NCBI GenBank assembly: GCA_021324575.1
Contig: JAJPIW010000012.1
Span: 1-64,000 of the forward strand
Origin: Intrasporangiaceae bacterium
GTDB taxonomy: Bacteria; Actinomycetota; Actinomycetes; Actinomycetales; Dermatophilaceae
Length of the DNA: 64,000 nt
Reading direction: 5' to 3'
Shown here: positions 1-8,136 of the stretch, one piece after another
Position numbering within the stretch: position 1 is the stretch's first letter
Layout of the letters: the number at the start of each line of letters is the position of its first letter
Program-made: the position numbers and the translations under genes
Notes under the pieces: model-generated
Database searches by the model: none
What the model saw: the letters and a program-made list of their open reading frames with translations, nothing else
What the model was told of the DNA's origin: nothing

Positions 1-513
1 ATGGCCGACCAGGCCCGCACCATCCGGATCCCGGTGCACATGGTCGAGGTCATCAACAAGCTGGCCCGGGTCCAGCGCCAGATGCTCCAGGACCTTGGCC
101 GCGAGCCCACCCCGGAGGAGCTGGCCCGCGAGCTGGACATGACGCCCGAGAAGGTCGTCGAGGTCCAGAAGTACGGCCGTGAGCCGATCTCGCTGCACAC
201 GCCCCTCGGTGAGGACGGCGACTCCGAGTTCGGTGACCTCATCGAGGACTCCGAGGCCGTCGTCCCCGCCGACGCCGTGAGCTTCACGCTCCTCCAGGAG
301 CAGCTGCACTCGGTTCTCGACACGCTCTCCGAGCGCGAGGCGGGTGTGGTGTCGATGCGCTTCGGTCTCACCGACGGCCAGCCCAAGACCCTCGACGAGA
401 TCGGCAAGGTCTACGGCGTGACCCGTGAGCGGATCCGTCAGATCGAGTCCAAGACGATGAGCAAGCTGCGCCACCCGAGCCGCAGCCAGGCGCTTCGCGA
501 CTACCTGGACTGA
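1..513 (+). CDS. sigA: RNA polymerase primary sigma factor, C-terminal part (5' end outside window)
   Basis: C-terminal 170 residues of the group 1 sigma factor that directs RNA polymerase to housekeeping promoters. The window opens inside the gene: the first ATG is an internal methionine near region 2.4/3.0 ([16 protein letters not shown]), so the real start and regions 1-2 lie upstream of base 1. Region 3 follows (residues about 15-95, with the 3.2 loop [18 protein letters not shown]). Region 4 (about 100-165) has the -35 recognition helix [13 protein letters not shown] and the usual ending LRDYLD. A strong hairpin terminator begins two bases after the stop, and the next genes run convergently. 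Family identity is near certain. Group 1 rather than group 2 rests on the typical region 3.2/4 sequence, because the N-terminus is missing. Confidence 0.96.
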   Translation: MADQARTIRIPVHMVEVINKLARVQRQMLQDLGREPTPEELARELDMTPEKVVEVQKYGREPISLHTPLGEDGDSEFGDLIEDSEAVVPADAVSFTLLQEQLHSVLDTLSEREAGVVSMRFGLTDGQPKTLDEIGKVYGVTRERIRQIESKTMSKLRHPSRSQALRDYLD

Positions 514-515
514 CC

Positions 516-565
516 GGCATACGACAGGGCCCCCGTCATCAAAGGGGGGGGCCCTGTCGTATGCC
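516..565 (+). terminator. sigA terminator built from an inverted pair of the GGCATAC word
   Basis: Perfect 19-bp inverted repeat: arm 516-534 (GGCATACGACAGGG plus five C) pairs with 547-565, with a 12-base loop. It starts two bases after the sigA stop. No U tract follows, as is common for actinobacterial hairpin terminators. Each arm ends in one copy of the GGCATAC/GTATGCC word that is over-represented across the window. Confidence 0.9.
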
Positions 566-607
566 GCGCCGGCTCGCGTCCGCTGTGGGAGCCAGACGCC
601 CCCCGTT

Positions 608-694
608 CCTAACCTTTGCCAGCAGAGCCTGGCTCGCTCAGCGCAGGGTGCAACCTCTGCTGAGTGGCCTAACCTTTGCTAGCAGAGGTTGGTT
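608..694. repeat. Direct and inverted repeats between convergent sigA and the transglutaminase gene
   Basis: A direct repeat beginning CCTAACCTTTGC occurs at 608 and again at 668, exactly 60 bases apart, with related sequence (AGCAGAG then TGG) after it. The second copy is part of a near-perfect 20-base palindrome at 671-690 (AACCTTTGCTAGCAGAGGTT, one mismatched pair). A 10-base inverted copy of its right half lies at 652-661. The element sits at the 3' ends of two convergent genes, so it may be the minus-strand operon's terminator. No gene is seen in 566-693. Confidence 0.55.
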
Positions 695-3042
695 CACCGG
701 GGCCGGAGGGAGCGGAGCCGAGCCCAAGCGCGCCGGGGCGCGTCGAGGGCTCCGTTGACTGCCTCGTGGACCTGGCTGCGCCCGTCGGTCGGGTTGAGGA
801 AGGCCCGCAGCCGGGCGGTGCGAGGGCGGGTCCGGCCGACGCTGGTGACCACGAGGCGCATCGGCTCGGCGAGGTCACCCACGGCGGTGCCCGGTGGGGC
901 ATACCGGGCCCGCTCGATGGTGTCGACCACCGACCGCATCCGCTCGACGTCGTCGGGTGCCAGGTGTGCGCTCACAGCCACGAACCTGCCGGTCTGCCGG
1001 GGCGTGCTCCCGGTCGGTGGCCGCACGCCGAGGTCGTCGATCTGGCGAAGAAAGGCCTGCCAGTGGGCCTCCGCGACGGCCGCCTCGTCGTCGGCCGCGG
1101 CGAGTGCCCGTCGACGGCGCAGGACCGCGGCGGTGGGGAGCGCGAGCGACCCGAGCACACCGAGTACGAGGATGACGAGCAGCCAGGCCCAGGCCGGCAA
1201 GGTGCTGATCCCGTGCCACAGCCGCGCGGGCGCCGACGCGGTGGGGGCCAGTGCGCCGGGGTTGTCCTGCTGGTTGTCGATCGGGCGACGGCTCGGCGTG
1301 GGGGTGCTCGTGGCGCCGCCGGTAGCGGTGGTGGACGGACCCGACGGGCCGTCCGCGATGGGTGCTGTCGTGTAGATAGGGGCGGCGCCGGACCGGCCGC
1401 TCGGGGTCGGCTCGAAGCGCAGCCAGCCCAGACCCGGGAACCACAGCTCGGGCCAGGCGTGGGCGTCGGTGCCCCGGACGGTCCACGACGTGTCCGGCTC
1501 GAGGTGCCCGGGCAGGAAGCCGATCGCCATCCGGGCCGGTATGCCGCGGTTGCGGGCCATCATGATCATCGCCGTCGCGAACTGGATGCAGTAGCCCTGC
1601 TTGGTCCGCAGGAACGACACGAGCGGGTCGTTGTTGTCCGCGGGAACCGGCTTGGCAAGGGTGAGGGAGTAGATGAACTGCGCGCTGCGCAGGTAGCCCT
1701 GGATGGCTCGGGCCGTGTCTATCGCGCTGGACCCCTTGGGGATGATCTTGGCCAGGGTGGCCTCCAGCGTCGGACGTGAGGACTCGTCGATGTCCAGGTC
1801 GTTCTGGGTCACACCGGAGTCGGCCAGGGTGACCGGGTCGGTCTGGGCGTTCTGCAGCTGCTGCTCGGTGGGTTGGACCCGCACGTAGCGGATCGTGTAC
1901 TTGTCCGGTCGACGGTCGGGCCGGATGCTGCCGTTGAGCGTTGCCGACCATTTCACCTTGCCCAGGTCCGCCGCCACGGCCGGTGCGGGCGCGGCCAGCT
2001 GCGGCGGGTCGACCCGGTTGCCGGTCACCGTGATCTGGGCCGTGGAGAGGGTCACGCCCGCCGACACGCCGAGGGGCGGGTTGTCCAGCTGGGCGGTGTC
2101 CGGGTCGACCGCGGTGTCGGTCCACTCACCCTGGGAGTAGTCGGTGAGCACCGCCACCCGAAGCGGGTCCACCGCGCCGGCGTTGCTGCGATAGCTGAGG
2201 ACCACGCCCTGGCTCTGGCTGTGCAGGCTCCGGGCGATGTCCAGGCTGCTGTTCAGGCGGCTGGTACCGCCGACACCCACCCCGCCGGGCGCGCGGCCCA
2301 GCCCGGAGAGCAGGAAGCGGGCCGGGAGGTGCGGGAGCACCATGGGCAGGACGACGGCGAGCGCGAGGGAGGCGACGGCCAGGCGACGCCCGGCCGAGAC
2401 GAAGCGCAGCGCGAGCGCGTCCTCCGTGGTCCGGCGTTCGGCGCCGTCGAGGGGGATGGGGGTGCCCCAACCCCGGAACGCGGTGGTGCCCTGTCGCCCG
2501 ACGAGCAGCACCCAGAACCCGGCGGCGAAGAGGAAGTACCAGATGGCCAGGCCGGTCCCGGAGTTGGCCGCGGAGAGCAGGTATGCCGTGAGCAGCGGCA
2601 GGCCGGCGGCGGCAGGGGAGCGGCGGGTCACCCCGATGGTGTCCACGACGACCGCGACCAGGGTCACGATGAGGGTGACGCCGAGGACGACGCCCCGCGT
2701 GGCGGGGGCCGGTGCCGAGTAGCTCTGGATGGTGCCCAGGGCATCGGAGAGGAGGTTCGCCCAGCCCTGGAACATCTCGAAGGTGGGCAGGGCGTGCCAC
2801 AGGTGCCCGCGGCCGTGGAGCCAGGAGACGACGAGCATCCCGACGACCAGCTGGACCATCGGCACCGGCCAGCGCAGCGGGGTGGCCGCCCGGACCGCAG
2901 CGCCGGTCGCCGCGACGACGAGCAGCATGAGCAGGCAGGGCCGGACGAAGTCGATGGGCGTGAACAGGCTGGTGAGGGGGAGCAGCGCCGCGGCCGTCGC
3001 CAGGGCGGCCAGCGCTGCGTCGACCGGGCGGGCCCGCCTCAT
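694..3042 (-). CDS. TgpA-like membrane transglutaminase-domain protein
   Basis: Membrane protein of 782 residues with the TgpA layout. An N-terminal block of hydrophobic helices fills roughly residues 10-240. An extracytoplasmic region then leads to a transglutaminase-like core with the catalytic Cys in KQGYCIQFATA (about residue 483) and His/Asp in GTDAHAWPE (about 527). A Pro/Thr linker, one more membrane helix near 618 and a cytoplasmic tail of the DUF4129 type follow. The start is the ATG overlapping the DUF58 stop as ATGA; the longer in-frame extension upstream is low-complexity Arg/Pro sequence over the DUF58 gene. It is the last gene of a moxR-DUF58-tgpA operon, an arrangement common in bacteria and thought to act on envelope proteins. 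The exact substrate is unknown. Confidence 0.88.
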   Translation of the reverse strand: MRRARPVDAALAALATAAALLPLTSLFTPIDFVRPCLLMLLVVAATGAAVRAATPLRWPVPMVQLVVGMLVVSWLHGRGHLWHALPTFEMFQGWANLLSDALGTIQSYSAPAPATRGVVLGVTLIVTLVAVVVDTIGVTRRSPAAAGLPLLTAYLLSAANSGTGLAIWYFLFAAGFWVLLVGRQGTTAFRGWGTPIPLDGAERRTTEDALALRFVSAGRRLAVASLALAVVLPMVLPHLPARFLLSGLGRAPGGVGVGGTSRLNSSLDIARSLHSQSQGVVLSYRSNAGAVDPLRVAVLTDYSQGEWTDTAVDPDTAQLDNPPLGVSAGVTLSTAQITVTGNRVDPPQLAAPAPAVAADLGKVKWSATLNGSIRPDRRPDKYTIRYVRVQPTEQQLQNAQTDPVTLADSGVTQNDLDIDESSRPTLEATLAKIIPKGSSAIDTARAIQGYLRSAQFIYSLTLAKPVPADNNDPLVSFLRTKQGYCIQFATAMIMMARNRGIPARMAIGFLPGHLEPDTSWTVRGTDAHAWPELWFPGLGWLRFEPTPSGRSGAAPIYTTAPIADGPSGPSTTATGGATSTPTPSRRPIDNQQDNPGALAPTASAPARLWHGISTLPAWAWLLVILVLGVLGSLALPTAAVLRRRRALAAADDEAAVAEAHWQAFLRQIDDLGVRPPTGSTPRQTGRFVAVSAHLAPDDVERMRSVVDTIERARYAPPGTAVGDLAEPMRLVVTSVGRTRPRTARLRAFLNPTDGRSQVHEAVNGALDAPRRAWARLRSLRPR

Positions 3043-4298
3043 GACGCGACCACCAGCCGCTCGCCGCCGGTGAGCCGTCGCCACGCATCGCCGATCGGCT
3101 GGTCGGGCGTCACCTGGAGGACCGACCAGCCGGCACCCAGCAGCGCAGCGGTGGTGGCTCCGGCCCGGTCCAGGCCCTGCTGGGAGCTGGCCCTTCGCGT
3201 ACGAGCCGGTTCCATGACGAAGGCGAGCGCGTTGGACCCGGGCTGGCGCAGGGCCGACATCGACCGCGCCGACTCCTCGTCCATGGCCGAGGTGATGGCG
3301 ACGACGAGTCCGCCGGAGGCAGTGACCACACTGGCCGAGCGCAGTACGTCGGTGAACGACTCGTCCCGCGTGGGGGCGGCCTCGGCGAGGGTGTCCAGGG
3401 CCGAGTCCAGGTCGACGTCCTGGTGGACGTGCGCCTCGGACCGGGGCTGGGCGGTGAGGAGGTGCACGGCATACCCGAGGTCGAGGAGGTGACTGACGAC
3501 CGAGGCCGCGGCCGTCACCGACCACTCAAAGGTCGCCGAGGCGCCATGGCCCTGGTGGCCGCTGGCGCGGGTGTCGAGCAGGACGGTGGCCCGGCGGGTT
3601 GCCGGGCGGTCCTCCTGGCGGACCATGAGCTCCCCGGTGCGTGCGGTCGCCGGCCAGTGGATGCGCCGCAGATCGTCACCGTCGCGGTACTCACGGATCG
3701 ACACGTCGTCCTCGCCGTGGAGGGCGACCATGTGCGGGATGTTGCCCTCGGCGCCCAGCTCGGACCCCTTGGCCCGGGCGGCCGACAACGGCACGACCCG
3801 GGGGAGGACGATGATCTCGATGTGGCCGGTGTGGGCGGCCGTCCGCGTCGTGAGCCCGAACGGGTCGCGGACGCGGATCCCGAGTGGCCCGAGGCGGTGT
3901 CGGCCCCGGGTGTGCGATCGGACCGTGTAGCGCATGACCCGACGCTCACCCTCGCGCATCGAGGGGATGACGAAGCGGGGCCGGTCACCGAGGGGGTAGT
4001 CGACGAACTCCTCGGCCATGATGAGCGGCGTCCGCTGTCGGTCCGGGTTCTCGACCGCGAGGGTGACCAGGCACGGCTCGTCGATGTGCACCCGCGCCGG
4101 CATCACCTGACGATCGACGACGAGGGCCAGGCGGTGCCGCCTGGTGAGGGCGGCGGCGATGAGCGGCAAGGTCATGGCCAGCACCCCGATGCGGGTCAGG
4201 TCGAGGACCCCGAGGGCGAGCCCGGCGAGCAGCATGACCACACCTGCGGCGAGGAACGCCTTGCCGCGTGTCGTGAGGAAGTCGGTGAGCCGGCCCAC
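3039..4298 (-). CDS. DUF58 domain protein, partner of MoxR ATPase
   Basis: Protein of 419 residues. Two hydrophobic helices lie near residues 12-60. A beta-rich region follows, then the DUF58 core with its signature VSIREYRDGDDLRRIHW and TARTGELMVRQ, followed by a von Willebrand A-like part (VLLDTRASG). DUF58 proteins are usually encoded directly after a MoxR AAA+ ATPase and are presumed to be its client or effector at the membrane; that applies here because the moxR stop lies 15 bases upstream. The 3' end overlaps the transglutaminase start by four bases, indicating translational coupling. The molecular role is not established. Confidence 0.9.
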   Translation of the reverse strand: MGRLTDFLTTRGKAFLAAGVVMLLAGLALGVLDLTRIGVLAMTLPLIAAALTRRHRLALVVDRQVMPARVHIDEPCLVTLAVENPDRQRTPLIMAEEFVDYPLGDRPRFVIPSMREGERRVMRYTVRSHTRGRHRLGPLGIRVRDPFGLTTRTAAHTGHIEIIVLPRVVPLSAARAKGSELGAEGNIPHMVALHGEDDVSIREYRDGDDLRRIHWPATARTGELMVRQEDRPATRRATVLLDTRASGHQGHGASATFEWSVTAAASVVSHLLDLGYAVHLLTAQPRSEAHVHQDVDLDSALDTLAEAAPTRDESFTDVLRSASVVTASGGLVVAITSAMDEESARSMSALRQPGSNALAFVMEPARTRRASSQQGLDRAGATTAALLGAGWSVLQVTPDQPIGDAWRRLTGGERLVVAS

Positions 4299-4313
4299 GG
4301 TCGGGTGCCGCGG

Positions 4314-5339
<1,026 letters not shown>

Positions 5340-5790
5340 CGCTGTCTGCCTCCTCGTCGTGGCCGGGGTCGCACGCCCTCGTATGCCGTGGTCCCCGGAT
5401 CTTGATCTTGCCTCACCCAAGCCGAACGTCGGGCCGGACTCGGGCAACAAATCGACATCGAACCGTCCTGGGCCGCCGCCGAGCGTCCCGGGCGGCAGGT
5501 CACCGGGCCATTCCCACTTCGCTCCACCGGGCTCCCGCGGCCCCTCGGTGGCCGCGGTCCACCCCCGGGTGAGGGCTGCGACCCAGCCGGGGAGAGGCGA
5601 CTCGAGCGGCATACGGCGAGGATTTGCCCCACTTCGCACCACGGCCACTGACCTGCGAAAACAGTGAGAAAAACTCGAAAAAAGCCCTCTGAGGTGGCCG
5701 ATGGTGACGGGTGGTGGGGTAAAGTGGAGGAACGCGGATCAGACGGGAGCCGCGCGACGGGATCGGGTCGATGGGTGGAGGTGAGTGCCG
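5340..5790. other. Divergent moxR/mraZ intergenic region
   Basis: 451 bases without a convincing gene. It must hold the moxR promoter (minus strand) and the mraZ promoter (plus strand). Two GGCATAC/GTATGCC words occur (5381, 5608). A short A-rich stretch at about 5655-5690 stands out in this GC-rich sequence. The mraZ-proximal part holds a TAAAGT -10-like hexamer at 5720-5725 and GTG-based direct repeats, annotated separately. I could not identify a clear moxR promoter. Confidence 0.6.
5704..5729 (+). promoter_or_regulatory. Candidate MraZ-binding repeats over the mraZ -10 region
   Basis: Three GTG-type hexamers at a 10-base period: GTGACG (5704), GTGGGG (5714) and GTGGAG (5724). MraZ proteins of other bacteria bind direct GTGGG-type repeats with a 10-base period upstream of their own operon. 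A -10-like TAAAGT (5720-5725) lies between the last two repeats, so binding would block initiation. No good -35 hexamer is visible. Autoregulation is therefore an inference. Confidence 0.55.
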
Positions 5791-6222
5791 GTGTTCCTCG
5801 GGACGCACACGCCTCGCCTGGACGACAAGGGCCGGCTCTTCCTGCCGGCCAAGTTCCGCGAGCGGCTCGCGCCGGGGCTCGTCGTCACCCGCGGCCAGGA
5901 GCGGTGCCTGCTCATCTACCCGATGGACGAGTTCGTCACCGTCGCAACCGCCATGCAGTCCGCCCCCGTCACCAGCAAGATCGCCCGCGACCACATCCGG
6001 GTGTTCCTCTCCGGTGCCTCCGACGAGATCCCCGACAAGCAGGGCCGGATCACCATCCCCGCCGCACTGCGCCACTACGCCGGCCTCGACCGCGACTGCA
6101 CCGTCATCGGCCAGGGCTCGCGCATCGAGCTCTGGGACTCCACCAAGTGGGAGGAGTACCTGGCTGCCCACGAGGAGTCCTACTCCGAGCAGTCCGAGGA
6201 GGTCATCCCAGGCCTGTTCTGA
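5791..6222 (+). CDS. mraZ: Transcriptional regulator MraZ
   Basis: MraZ, a DNA-binding protein with two AbrB-like SpoVT domains that regulates the division and cell wall (dcw) cluster. Starting at GTG 5791 gives 143 residues, the usual family length, and begins [18 protein letters not shown] after the initiator. GGAGGTGA at 5777-5784 is six bases upstream of this start; the in-frame GTG at 5785 abuts the ribosome site and is less likely. Both half-motifs are present: [13 protein letters not shown] (about 11-23) and [13 protein letters not shown] (about 83-95). It is the first gene of the dcw cluster and probably autorepresses through the repeats at 5704-5729. Confidence 0.96.
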   Translation: MFLGTHTPRLDDKGRLFLPAKFRERLAPGLVVTRGQERCLLIYPMDEFVTVATAMQSAPVTSKIARDHIRVFLSGASDEIPDKQGRITIPAALRHYAGLDRDCTVIGQGSRIELWDSTKWEEYLAAHEESYSEQSEEVIPGLF

Positions 6223-6420
6223 CCGACGCCGTCCGCCGCTCCCGTCCCACCCGAACCCGTCCAGCCCCGCCCTGCCGACCGGCCTCCAGCCGCCCGATCC
6301 CGACACGACTTCCCCCGTGCCGGGCCCGGCGCGGATGGGGACCAGCCCGCAGGGACACCCCTGGCCCGACTCGCCGAGACCGACCACCCCGAAGACCACG
6401 AGCACCGAAGGACCAGCGCG
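6223..6420 (+). other. C-rich spacer between mraZ and rsmH
   Basis: 198 untranslated bases, the longest gap inside the mraZ-ftsQ block. The plus strand is rich in C and comparatively poor in G and A over much of the segment, unlike the balanced GC of neighbouring genes. GAAGGA about eight bases before ATG 6421 is the rsmH ribosome site. No stable hairpin or small gene stands out. It could be an untranslated leader or a Rho-sensitive stretch. Confidence 0.45.
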
Positions 6421-7404
6421 ATGACCTCACGCGGAGCGGCCGCCGAGCGGCACGTCCCGGTGCTTCGCGACCGCGTCCTGGACCTCCTCGCCCCCGCCCT
6501 CACCACGGCGGGGGCGGTCTACGTCGACGGCACCCTGGGCATGGGCGGCCACGCCGAGGCCGTCCTCCAGCGGTTCCCCGAAGCGGTGGTCGTGGGCATC
6601 GACCGCGACACCGAGGCGCTGCAGCTCGCGGCCGAGCGGCTGGCTCCGTATGCCGGTCGCCTCCACCTCGTCCACGCCGTCTACGACGAGGTCGGCGACG
6701 TACTCGACGACCTGGGGCACCCGGCATACGACGCCGGGCTCTTCGACCTCGGCGTCTCCTCCTTGCAGCTGGACGAGGCGGACCGTGGGTTCGCCTACAG
6801 CCAGGACGCACCGCTGGACATGCGGATGGACCAGACCACCGGGCCGACCGCCGCCGAGGTCCTCAACACGTATGCCGCGCCCGACCTGGAGCGCGTGCTG
6901 CGCGACTTCGGGGAGGAGCGGTTCGCCCGCAAGATCGCTGTGACCATCGTCCGGGAGCGAGAGGCCGAGCCGTTCAGCAGCTCCGCGCGGCTCGTCGAGC
7001 TGCTCCGCCGGGCGGTGCCGGCGCAGAGCCAGCGGACCGGCGGCAACCCGGCAAAGCGCACCTTCCAGGCGCTGCGGATCGAGGTCAACGCCGAGCTGTC
7101 GGTCTGGGCCCGGGCCGTCGACGTCGCCGTCGAGCGGCTGGCCGTCGGCGGGCGGCTGGCCGTGCTGTCGTACCACTCGCTGGAGGACCGGATCACCAAG
7201 CGCGCCTTCGCAGCCGGGCTGACCAGCTCCACCCCGGCCGGGCTGCCGGTCGACCTGCCCGAGCGCGCGGCATACCTGCGCTCCCTCACCCGTGGCGCCG
7301 AGCTCGCCGACCAGGCCGAGCAGGCCGCCAACCCCCGATCCGCCTCGGTCCGGCTCCGGGCCGTCGAACGCATCCGCACCACCACGAAGGGAACCACCCG
7401 ATGA
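6421..7404 (+). CDS. rsmH: 16S rRNA (cytosine1402-N4)-methyltransferase
   Basis: RsmH (MraW), the SAM-dependent enzyme that N4-methylates C1402 in the 16S rRNA decoding centre. 327 residues, normal length. It opens with [14 protein letters not shown]. The SAM loop [12 protein letters not shown] is near residues 37-48. The acidic motif IDRDTEAL and the downstream motifs [27 protein letters not shown] and [12 protein letters not shown] are all present. It follows mraZ as in most bacteria, and its stop overlaps the ftsL start as ATGA. Confidence 0.97.
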   Translation: MTSRGAAAERHVPVLRDRVLDLLAPALTTAGAVYVDGTLGMGGHAEAVLQRFPEAVVVGIDRDTEALQLAAERLAPYAGRLHLVHAVYDEVGDVLDDLGHPAYDAGLFDLGVSSLQLDEADRGFAYSQDAPLDMRMDQTTGPTAAEVLNTYAAPDLERVLRDFGEERFARKIAVTIVREREAEPFSSSARLVELLRRAVPAQSQRTGGNPAKRTFQALRIEVNAELSVWARAVDVAVERLAVGGRLAVLSYHSLEDRITKRAFAAGLTSSTPAGLPVDLPERAAYLRSLTRGAELADQAEQAANPRSASVRLRAVERIRTTTKGTTR

Positions 7405-8129
7405 GCCAGCTCAGTGCCACCGCACGCGTCGCAGGCCGGCCGCACATCCAGACGCGGTCACCGCAGCGCAGCGCGCTCCGGGTCATCCGCGGCACCGTGG
7501 ACCGGCCGCGCGGCGGGGTGTTCGTCGCCATCTGCCTCGCCGTGCTCGTGAGCGGCTTCCTCGCCGTGCTGGTGCTCAACACCTCGATGGCCAAGGGAGC
7601 GTTCGTCCTGGACGACCTGGAAGGGCAGTCGGGGCAGCTCGCCGACACCCAGGAGTCCCTGCAGCACGCCATCGATGCCCAGAGCGCACCGGCCGAGCTG
7701 GCCCAGCGCGCCCTGAAGCTCGGGATGGTCCCGTCCTCGACCGCAGCCTTCCTCGACCTGTCGACCGGCAAGGTCCTCGGCGTGGCGAAGCCGGCCGAGA
7801 AGGTCTCCGGATTTACGGTGATCACCTCGCCGGTTCCGGTGCTCCCGGCGAAGCCGAAGCCGGCCGCGCCCACGACGACCGTGGTTCACAAGGGAACGGT
7901 GACGACGACGACCGTGGTGACGACGAAGGCGAACGGGGTGGTGGAGACGACCGTGACCAGCGTCGACTCGGCGACGGGTACGACGACGACCACCACCAGG
8001 ACGACCACGCCGGTGGCCAAGCCCGCGGCGACGGGGACCACGGCCAAGCCGGCCACCGTCAAGCCGGCCACAGCCAAGCCGGCGACCAAGCCCGCGACTG
8101 CGACCGGCACCCACGCGACTACGAGGTAG
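7401..8129 (+). CDS. ftsL: Cell division protein FtsL-like
   Basis: Bitopic division protein of 242 residues, identified by position (between rsmH and ftsI) and shape. A basic cytoplasmic head of about 35 residues leads to one membrane helix near residues 37-60 ([15 protein letters not shown]). An extracytoplasmic heptad-like segment ([18 protein letters not shown]) ends in the LGMVPSS motif typical of actinobacterial FtsL. The last 90 or so residues are an unusual Thr/Lys/Pro/Ala tail with runs of TTT and repeated KPAT, probably an unstructured periplasm-side or wall-interacting extension. FtsL works with FtsB/FtsQ to activate FtsW/FtsI. The ATG start overlaps the rsmH stop (ATGA). Confidence 0.85.
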   Translation: MSQLSATARVAGRPHIQTRSPQRSALRVIRGTVDRPRGGVFVAICLAVLVSGFLAVLVLNTSMAKGAFVLDDLEGQSGQLADTQESLQHAIDAQSAPAELAQRALKLGMVPSSTAAFLDLSTGKVLGVAKPAEKVSGFTVITSPVPVLPAKPKPAAPTTTVVHKGTVTTTTVVTTKANGVVETTVTSVDSATGTTTTTTRTTTPVAKPAATGTTAKPATVKPATAKPATKPATATGTHATTR

Positions 8130-8136
8130 ACCCACC

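Noticed and set aside
1873-3492. 539-codon plus-strand frame opposite the transglutaminase and DUF58 genes
   Set aside because: Low-complexity Arg/Gly/Asp/Gln shadow of the minus-strand genes, with no domain and no ribosome site.
5664-8129. 821-codon plus-strand frame covering mraZ, rsmH and ftsL
   Set aside because: Only its last 242 codons (ftsL) are real. The first part is out of frame with mraZ and rsmH, which have clear family motifs in other frames.
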